Below, piece after piece: positions 58,270 to 64,000 of a DNA stretch of 64,000 bases; position 1 is the first letter of the stretch; every line of letters begins with the position of its first letter. The notes under the pieces were generated by a model, which saw only the letters and a list, made by a program, of their open reading frames with translations, made no database searches and was not told where the DNA came from. The stretch comes from CAWDMC01 sp963803295. GTDB lineage: Bacteria; Acidobacteriota; Terriglobia; UBA7540. Made by a program: the position numbers and the translations under genes. The stretch covers positions 1 through 64,000 of the forward strand of contig CAWDMC010000004.1 in assembly GCA_963803295.1 (NCBI GenBank), given 5' to 3'.

Positions 58270-58986
58270 GTGCCTTACGCCAAATTGATAAAAAGTCTGG
58301 TTGGGGATCTGAAGCTCGCTCACGTTCCCATCGGCATTGCCTACCTCGAAGAGCCTCCCCGCGAAGTGCCCCACCATTCGCAGGCTGTGCCCACGGCCTG
58401 CTCCTTCTGGAAGGCGGCGGAGACTTCGATGTTCTTCGCCACCGCGGAGGATCACTATAACTGCCCGATCGGAGCCATCACGCAGGGCTTCAACCTGCCC
58501 GGACCGGTGAAGGATGAAGCAATGGCGCTGATCGGGCAGATGGGAAAGCTCCATTATTTCGAGGCGGCCGAAGCTGGCAACGTTCCCTCGGTGAAGAAGG
58601 CTCACGAGGTCGTGGTCTATGGACCCTTGGGCGCTTTTGGGGATATTCCGGTCGATCTGGCACTGCTGATCGCTACACCTTACCAGGCCATGCTTATCTC
58701 CGAGGCGAGCGGCGCCGTTGCGTGGAAGGGATCTGCGCCCACCGCCGCCCTGGGCCGTCCCGCCTGCGCAGTGCTGCCAGCGGCGCTCGCAAGCAACTCT
58801 GCAGCCCTAAGCGTGGGCTGCACGGGAGCGCGCACGTTCGGCGGCATTCGCGAAAGTGAAATGCTCTTCGCTATTCCCGGGCTGGCGCTCGCTGATCTCG
58901 AAAGCCATCTTCCGATTCTGCTGGGTGCAAACGTGGCCATGAAGGAATACTACGATTCCAAGAAGGCTCAGTTCGGGGCCGCTTAG
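58270..58986 (+). CDS. DUF169 protein
   Basis: The 238-residue protein starts with GTG at 58270 behind GAGGAGG (58257-58263). It has the family signatures: PIGIAYLEEPP near residue 20, PTACSFWKAAE with a conserved Cys, HYNCPIGAITQGF with a second, and VDLALLIATPYQAMLI. The C-terminal part has FGGIRESEMLFAIPG. The family has no known activity; it occurs beside radical SAM and iron-sulfur genes. It lies 79 bases after the selenoprotein stop, and 20 bases before the ATP-grasp gene, so the three are probably co-transcribed. Confidence 0.9.
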   Translation: MPYAKLIKSLVGDLKLAHVPIGIAYLEEPPREVPHHSQAVPTACSFWKAAETSMFFATAEDHYNCPIGAITQGFNLPGPVKDEAMALIGQMGKLHYFEAAEAGNVPSVKKAHEVVVYGPLGAFGDIPVDLALLIATPYQAMLISEASGAVAWKGSAPTAALGRPACAVLPAALASNSAALSVGCTGARTFGGIRESEMLFAIPGLALADLESHLPILLGANVAMKEYYDSKKAQFGAA

Positions 58987-59006
58987 GCGCCAAGCGCGGT
59001 AGGCTC

Positions 59007-60317
59007 ATGGCCAAACGTCTGTTGATTCTGACCACCACGACTGGCTACCAGACTCAATCATTCGTGGCAGCAGCCGGGAAGTTGGGAGTGGAGCCAGCGT
59101 TTGGTAGCGACCGCTGTCGCAGGCTTGACGACCCCTGGCGGGACGGCGCTCTGCCCATGCGATTTGAGGACCCGGCAGGCTCCGCGGCCAGGATTGCCGA
59201 TTATGCCCGTTCGAGTCCGCTCGATGGGATTATCTCGCTGGGCGACCGTCCGACCTCTACGGCAGCCAGGGCCTGCCGGACGCTCGGACTTCCCGGGCAT
59301 CCGCCCGAGGCCGCAGACATTTGTCGCGATAAATACCGCTCGCGCGAGAGGCTTCGTGGCGCTGGTCTTGCTGTTCCGAGTTTCGTTCGATTTGCTCTTG
59401 GTGCCGATCCCGCCCGGATCTTGAATTCGAGTGGCCTTCCCTTTGGATTTCCATGCGTTCTCAAGCCGCTTTCTCTTTCCGCCAGCCGGGGCGTGATCCG
59501 CGCCGACAATCCGGGCCAGTTCGTCCGCGCTTTTGAGCGCATCCGATCCATGTTGCGATCGCGTGAGGTGCAGGTGCTCCGCGAAAACCTGTCGAACTTC
59601 ATCCAGGTGGAAGCCTATATTGAGGGTACCGAGGTCGCAGTCGAGGGGCTGATGGAACGCGGGCAGCTCAAAGTTCTGGCGATTTTCGATAAACCCGATC
59701 CGCTCAGCGGTCCTTACTTTGAGGAAACGATCTACGTTACTCCTTCACGTCTCGGCGCCGAAGTCGAGACCGCAATCATCGCCGTCCTTCGCCGTGCCGT
59801 TGATGCTCTCGGACTCTGGCATGGACCGTTGCATGCCGAGCTTCGCCTGAGCCCGGAGTCGCTGGTTAGCGGCGATCCAGCTGGTCTTTTTGTGCTCGAA
59901 ATCGCGGCGCGTTCGATTGGAGGCCTGTGTTCACGCGCTTTGCGCTTCTCGTCGTCTGCAGGCGGCGAGTTATTCTCTCTCGAGGAAATGCTGATCCGGC
60001 TGGTGTTGGGCGAGCGTGTGAACGAAGTACAGCGCGAAACGGCTGCGTCAGGCGTGATGATGATTCCGATTCCCCAAGCTGGGATCTACGAGGATGTCGA
60101 GGGTATCGGCGCGACTCAGTCTACGCCCGGAATTGAAAACGTCATCATTACTGTGAGCCCAGGTGAGAAACTGGTGCCCTTGCCCGAGGGAGCGAGTTAT
60201 CTCGGTTTTATCTTTGCGCGTGGCAGCTCGCCTGAAGGGGTAGAAGAATCTCTGCGGCGCGCGCACCAGGCGCTGCGCTTTAAGCTGCGTCCGTTGCTGC
60301 CGGTGATGAAGCTTTGA
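59007..60317 (+). CDS. ATP-grasp ligase-like protein
   Basis: The 436-residue protein has an N-terminal Rossmann-like part (RLLILTTTTGYQTQSFV) and an ATP-grasp domain: DKYRSRERLRGAGLAVPSFVRF, PCVLKPLSLSASRGVI, VEAYIEGTEVAVEGL, and the metal-binding LFVLEIAARSIGG. Such enzymes join a carboxylate to an amine or thiol with ATP, as in carnosine or BacD-type ligases. The C-terminal part (about 340-430) resembles the L-amino acid ligase lid. It follows the DUF169 gene by 20 bases. The substrate is unknown; with a radical SAM and DUF169 enzyme, a peptide-like or cofactor pathway is possible. Confidence 0.9.
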   Translation: MAKRLLILTTTTGYQTQSFVAAAGKLGVEPAFGSDRCRRLDDPWRDGALPMRFEDPAGSAARIADYARSSPLDGIISLGDRPTSTAARACRTLGLPGHPPEAADICRDKYRSRERLRGAGLAVPSFVRFALGADPARILNSSGLPFGFPCVLKPLSLSASRGVIRADNPGQFVRAFERIRSMLRSREVQVLRENLSNFIQVEAYIEGTEVAVEGLMERGQLKVLAIFDKPDPLSGPYFEETIYVTPSRLGAEVETAIIAVLRRAVDALGLWHGPLHAELRLSPESLVSGDPAGLFVLEIAARSIGGLCSRALRFSSSAGGELFSLEEMLIRLVLGERVNEVQRETAASGVMMIPIPQAGIYEDVEGIGATQSTPGIENVIITVSPGEKLVPLPEGASYLGFIFARGSSPEGVEESLRRAHQALRFKLRPLLPVMKL

Positions 60318-60323
60318 AAAGAC

Positions 60324-60343
60324 CGGGTCAACGCGGTGACCCG
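60324..60343 (+). terminator. Hairpin after the ATP-grasp gene
   Basis: CGGGTCA (60324-60330) pairs with TGACCCG (60337-60343) around ACGCGG, starting 7 bases after the stop. There is no U-tract, so termination strength is uncertain. It separates the operon from the small gene behind. Confidence 0.45.
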
Positions 60344-60414
60344 CCTCGGCATGGCTGAACCACGCCCTGGACGGACTGCAAATGTCACTCTGTCCTGTAG
60401 TCCTCACTAATCGT

Positions 60415-60423
60415 TGATATAAT
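60415..60423 (+). promoter_or_regulatory. Extended -10 promoter for the 62-residue ORF
   Basis: TGATATAAT is a perfect extended -10 (TGn then TATAAT). No strong -35 is needed for this class, and TGTCCT lies about 26 bases upstream. It lies about 47 bases before the ATG at 60470. Confidence 0.55.
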
Positions 60424-60469
60424 CTCGCCTTATTCAACCGTGATTGTTCTTCAACATAGGAGCATCAAC

Positions 60470-60658
60470 ATGCGAAATTACTGCTCTTCGAAGAAGAGCT
60501 CTGCGAAGCCAAGCGCGAAACTAACCGTCGAGCGTAACCTCGTCCATTCTGGGCGCTGGCGGGATGTCGAGGTTCCTCTGCAGACCATGGCGATCCCTTC
60601 CGAGCAAACTGCCCTCGAGGCCATGGATAAGCTGCAATCAGACTCGGTGACAAGATAG
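60470..60658 (+). CDS. Small 62-residue protein, unrecognised
   Basis: The product begins MRNYCSSKKSSAKPSAKL and is basic and Ser/Lys-rich at the N-terminus, more acidic and helical at the C-terminus (EQTALEAMDKLQSDSVTR). ATAGGAGCATCAAC precedes the ATG, a good ribosome site, and TATAAT lies upstream. There is one Cys and no membrane segment. It lies behind the radical SAM, DUF169, ATP-grasp operon and could be a peptide substrate of it, or an unrelated regulator. IS630 lies 54 bases beyond. Confidence 0.5.
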   Translation: MRNYCSSKKSSAKPSAKLTVERNLVHSGRWRDVEVPLQTMAIPSEQTALEAMDKLQSDSVTR

Positions 60659-60710
60659 CACGCTGAGGCGCAGCCCAAACCGCATCACTTCGAACTCGTG
60701 GCGGACTGGC

Positions 60711-61831
60711 TAGTGCTTAGTTGCAATAATACACGATATATTGTATCGTGTTGGGCATGGCTAGGAATGCGCCCGCAATTAGTTGTGGTCCGCAAGATCG
60801 ACAAGAGCTGGAACTGTTGGCCGGGAGTCGCACCGAGTCTCGGCAGATGGTGGAACGAGCCCGGATCATCCTGGGCTGTTTGGCAGGCCAGCGGGTGAAA
60901 GAGGTTGCTCGTGCTTGCCATACTCGCCCTAATACCGTGATCAAGTGGCGGCAACGTTTTGTGCAAGGCGGCTTGGCCGGGTTGCAGGATGCGAAAGCGA
61001 CCTGGGGCTCGACGGGTTTATGGCGAGGACTTTCGCAAGCGCGTTTTGGCCTTGTTGGAACAACCTCCGCCCTCGGGACAGGCGACTTGGGACGGTCCGG
61101 CGGTGGCGGCGGCGCTGCAGGGTTCGGTGCATGCGGTGTGGCGGGTTCTGCGCCAGCAGGGGATCTGCTTGCAGCGGCAACGCTCCTGGTGCGTCAGCAC
61201 GGACAAGGCGTTCGCGGCCAAGGCGGCCGATATCGTGGGTTTGTATCTCGACCCGCCGGAGAAGGCGCTGGTGATTTGTGTCGATGAAAAACCCAGCATT
61301 CAGGCTTTGGAACGTAAGACCGGCTATGTTGAGACCGACAGCGGAAAGATCGTGCGCGCTTACAAGAGCACTTACAAGCGCCATGGCACGCTGAATCTTT
61401 TTGCGGCCTTGCAGGTGGCGACCGGACAAGTGCAGACGGCCTTCAGTGAACTCAAACGGCGGGAGCAGTTTTTGCAGTTTATGGATCAGGTGGTCGCTGA
61501 GACCGCGCCCGCACAGGAGTTGCACGTGATCCTGGACAACTACGGCACGCACAAAAAGTGTGACGCCTGGTTGGCCGCTCATCCCAACGTTCATTTCCAT
61601 TTCACTCCCACCTCGGCCAGTTGGTTGAATCAGGTGGAAATCTGGTTCGGCATTTTATCGCGTAAGGCCTTGCGTGGCCTGAGCACGCAGAGCACGGCCG
61701 AACTCCGTCAGGCTATCGAAGCGTTCATCGCGGCCTATACGCAAAATGCCAAACCGTTCAAGTGGCGGAAGCGCGAGGTCAAAGGCTCGCAGCTCCGTAA
61801 TACTATCGTTAATCTGCGCAACTAAGCACTA
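60711..61831 (+). mobile_element. IS630-family insertion sequence
   Basis: The ends GTGCTTAGTTGC (60713) and GCAACTAAGCAC (to 61829) are inverted repeats. Both are flanked by TA (60711-60712, 61830-61831), the target duplication of IS630/Tc1. The element is 1117 bases and holds one frameshifted transposase. An inner repeat, CACGATA-TATTG-TATCGTG, lies near the left end. It separates the ATP-grasp operon from the cytochrome gene. Confidence 0.92.
60757..61825 (+). pseudogene. IS630 transposase, one frameshift
   Basis: The first frame (60757 to about 61000) has the HTH part: ELLAGSRTESRQMVERARII, VKEVARACHTRPNTVIKWRQRF. The next frame (about 61000-61825) continues with RVYGEDFRKRVLALLEQPP, the catalytic Asp in ICVDEKPSIQAL, ILDNYGTHK with the second, and TSASWLNQVEIWF with the third acid. 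The frames meet near 61000 (GATGCGAAAGCG) and need a +1 step. IS630 elements sometimes use programmed shifting, but no classical slippery sequence is visible, so I take it as a mutation. Confidence 0.85.
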
Positions 61832-61853
61832 GCTAGTTAACTCCCAGGAGTCT

Positions 61854-62990
61854 TCAGCCGGGGAATGGTTCTCCGGGCCTCACGATTCGAATGTCGTGAT
61901 CCGCGAACTTAAAGTGATCTCCAGGCAGCTCATACTTCGGCATATGGCAGGTTACGCAATTCCCTGTGCCGATAGGGCATTTGGCTCCCGTGACTTTACC
62001 TGCAGAGGGCGGCCGGTTCGCTCCATCATGGCAACCGAGGCACTTTGCGTCGTAGAAAGTTGCGGTTTTTGGCATCTGGCCGTGCGAGTCGTGGCACGCG
62101 AGACAACTGATGCGGGGATCTCGGCCGTCAAAACACCGGCTTAGCACCAAACGGTAGGGCTCGAACCGGATGGTGGCGATTCCACTTGCCCTATTGTTGG
62201 CCACGTCGAAAGCGCTGCGATGGCATGATCCGCAGAAGTTGTAAACCAGATCTTCGAGGTTCATGTGGCCCGGGTTAAAGATGTGAAGGTCCTTCATCCC
62301 CTTTTGGACGGCGTCCACGTGTTCCCCACCGGGCCCATGACATTTTTCGCAGGTAATTCCCGGTGTTCTATGTGCCAACTGCAAACCGGATCCGCCTTCG
62401 GCACCCGTGGAGTGGCAATTGAAACACTTCAAGGCATCGGAATCTGTCAGGGGCCGCCCGGCAGCCTCATCTAACCCCGCAGGTTCAGCGTGGGGGTGTC
62501 CGAGTGTCAAGTCCAGATTTCCCACCTGGCTGAAGTAACTTACCCGAGCCTCATAGAAAGTTCCATTACGACTATACAAGTAGCTTTGGCCGCCACGACC
62601 CCGACCGACGGCCCAAAGGAGAGTCTGGGTGGTCGAGTAGGTTCCGTCACTCACCACATAAGTGGATTTTCCACCCTCGGTTAGGATCTGGTATGAGTAC
62701 TTTCCTAACTGACCGCTGAGGCGCGGGTGCGATTGCAGCACCTGGCAATTGGCAACGGGACTCAGAGTCAGCGCCATGGGAGTGTCGGGCTGGACGGCGG
62801 ATTCCGTCACATGACAGGTTGCACAGACCTTACTCCCCACATAGTGGCCGCCGGAGATCGCACCGGGCGGTTGCCACTGGCCCCTGATTACGGAGGGCCG
62901 TGCAGTCGCTGCAAAGGTCAGGATAAGGACCGTCGCGAGACGTATAAGCAGTTGTTGCGGATTGATACCAGGAATACTCGTGGGCCCCAT
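61854..62990 (-). CDS. Seven-haem cytochrome c
   Basis: The product of about 378 residues has a hydrophobic N-terminal segment (LLIRLATVLILTFAATA), a likely signal or anchor. Seven CxxCH motifs follow: CATCH, CFNCH, CEKCH, CGSCH, CLACH, CLGCH and CVTCH. It is a periplasmic electron carrier of the multihaem type often paired with TPR proteins in Acidobacteriota. The start is uncertain: ATG at 62990 is chosen, while upstream in-frame codons reach 63092. It precedes IS630 and follows the TPR gene on the same strand. Confidence 0.88.
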   Translation of the reverse strand: MGPTSIPGINPQQLLIRLATVLILTFAATARPSVIRGQWQPPGAISGGHYVGSKVCATCHVTESAVQPDTPMALTLSPVANCQVLQSHPRLSGQLGKYSYQILTEGGKSTYVVSDGTYSTTQTLLWAVGRGRGGQSYLYSRNGTFYEARVSYFSQVGNLDLTLGHPHAEPAGLDEAAGRPLTDSDALKCFNCHSTGAEGGSGLQLAHRTPGITCEKCHGPGGEHVDAVQKGMKDLHIFNPGHMNLEDLVYNFCGSCHRSAFDVANNRASGIATIRFEPYRLVLSRCFDGRDPRISCLACHDSHGQMPKTATFYDAKCLGCHDGANRPPSAGKVTGAKCPIGTGNCVTCHMPKYELPGDHFKFADHDIRIVRPGEPFPG

Positions 62991-63162
62991 ATCCTCGGCC
63001 GGATGCGCCGCCACGCGCTGTCTCCTGCTCCCCCGGGGTTCATAGAGCCTCATGCCCGTGAAAGGTACAGAGGTGTCGCCGTATATTGCCAAGCCCGTTA
63101 GTTCGGGCTGCCTTCGGGGGTCGAACTACGTCGGTTGCTACCGGGCCTGTGGACACCGTCAG

Positions 63163-64000
63163 CTATTGAGGGTTGAGTTGATCTGCCGCCGGTTCTGAGG
63201 GAGTAAGATTCTGCTGCATGTGCTCGAGATGCTCTTGGTCCAACACCCGGCTCCTCTGAAATGCCGCCTGAGCTTTCACAGACTTGCCGAGTTTCGCGTA
63301 ACACTGGCCCAAAAGAATATACGCAGGGGCATAGGTGGGATTAAGAGCCGCAGCAGCCTCCAAGTGTCCCTCTGCCTTATCATATTGACCTTGCCGAAAC
63401 CACGCCCGGCCGAGTTCATAGCGCGCACAGCCAAGCGAAGGTCTCTGGGCTGAGGTTTTCTCTAGGCTGGGGATGGCTTCGCTTGTCTTACCCGTTTCGA
63501 CCAAGGCATCGGCCAAGGCGCAAACGACTGTGAAATCATACGGATTGATGTCTAGTTCCTTTTGAAATTCCCTTTCGGCGGAAGGGAAGTCGTGCTTTTT
63601 GGAGTAAATCTGTCCCACAGCTCCATGCACGCCCGGCAAATCAGGATTCAACTTAGCCACTTGGTTATATTCGACGAGGGCCATATCCAGTTTCCCCTCG
63701 ATGGCATAGGCCTGAGCCCTTAGGAGGTGCGGCCAATAGGTGCGCGGGTTCTGATTGTAAATCGCGGTGGTCATCTGGTCGGATAATAGAAGATGGGCTT
63801 GGGCCAGGTCGTACTGAACACCTACGTCTTTAGGGTTCGCTTGCGATGCTATCTCGAGACGTGGAATAGCTTCCTGGTATCGTTCCCGGGCGAGATACGC
63901 CTTTCCTAGCCAGAGGTGCGCATCAGGATCGCTGGGGGTCAACGCTAGAGCCTTTTGAAGGGGCTCGATGGCTTTCTCCGGGGCGCCAGTTTTGTAATAG
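63163..64000 (-). CDS. TPR protein, partial at window edge
   Basis: The visible 278 residues are tandem tetratricopeptide repeats (for example HLWLGKAYLARERYQEAIPR, VHGAVGQIYSKKHDFPSAER, CARYELGRAWFRQGQYDKAE, APAYILLGQCYAKLGKS). The frame is open to the edge, so the N-terminus is missing. It is probably co-transcribed with the cytochrome c gene behind it (72-173 bases). TPR and multihaem cytochrome pairs suggest a redox or secretion complex. The missing start may hold a signal peptide. Confidence 0.85.
   Translation of the reverse strand, partial: YYKTGAPEKAIEPLQKALALTPSDPDAHLWLGKAYLARERYQEAIPRLEIASQANPKDVGVQYDLAQAHLLLSDQMTTAIYNQNPRTYWPHLLRAQAYAIEGKLDMALVEYNQVAKLNPDLPGVHGAVGQIYSKKHDFPSAEREFQKELDINPYDFTVVCALADALVETGKTSEAIPSLEKTSAQRPSLGCARYELGRAWFRQGQYDKAEGHLEAAAALNPTYAPAYILLGQCYAKLGKSVKAQAAFQRSRVLDQEHLEHMQQNLTPSEPAADQLNPQ

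Overview
The window looks like a chromosomal segment of an Acidobacteriota bacterium, probably of the Bryobacterales/Solibacter type. This is inferred from an SBBP beta-propeller remnant, DUF1326 and GH127 genes, Tat-exported molybdenum hydroxylase subunits, GC-rich codon use, and several small hairpin repeats of a kind I associate with these genomes. No ribosomal RNA or marker gene fixes the taxon.

Layout. (1) 1-10087 is the right end of a conjugative element integrated at the 3' end of a tRNA-His gene. It carries a coupling protein, MobF relaxase, VirB11/TrbB ATPase, RepB-like primase, an isoprenylcysteine-methyltransferase-like cargo gene, an excisionase and an integrase. Five of its genes are broken by frameshifts, so it is decaying or poorly sequenced. 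(2) 10371-17012 is a run of minus-strand genes: three exported proteins, then an unrecognised four-gene cluster (JAB/JAMM protease, two paralogous membrane proteins, a 546-residue protein). (3) 17567-21724 holds a small Cys-rich protein and a three-subunit molybdenum hydroxylase. (4) 21920-33274 holds housekeeping and accessory genes: an O-methyltransferase, a SirB1-type protein, proline dehydrogenase, thioredoxin reductase, a double-TIR protein, protoporphyrinogen oxidase, a frameshifted alpha/beta hydrolase and a NatAB-like ABC exporter. (5) 33407-42272 is a complete SUF iron-sulfur assembly operon (sufB, C, D, S, A-type carrier, U, T, Rrf2 regulator) with four unrelated small genes interspersed. 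Divergent from it is an FTR1-type iron uptake operon (42621-47922) whose ABC ATPase is fused to a DtxR-like metal-sensing module. (6) 47973-51980 is an insertion sequence whose transposase is split by a group II intron. It lies in an SBBP gene remnant. (7) 53430-56672 holds a GH127 glycosidase and ClpN-domain proteins. (8) 56769-60658 holds a radical SAM gene with a C-terminal in-frame UGA inside a Cys-UGA-Ala-Glu-Pro tail, followed by a SECIS-like hairpin, then DUF169 and ATP-grasp genes and a small ORF. (9) An IS630 copy, a seven-haem cytochrome c and a TPR protein end the window.

The signals I consider strongest are the radical SAM selenoprotein operon, the intron-in-transposase nest whose predicted splicing restores the frame exactly, the ABC-DtxR fusion in the iron operon, and the unrecognised JAB cluster.
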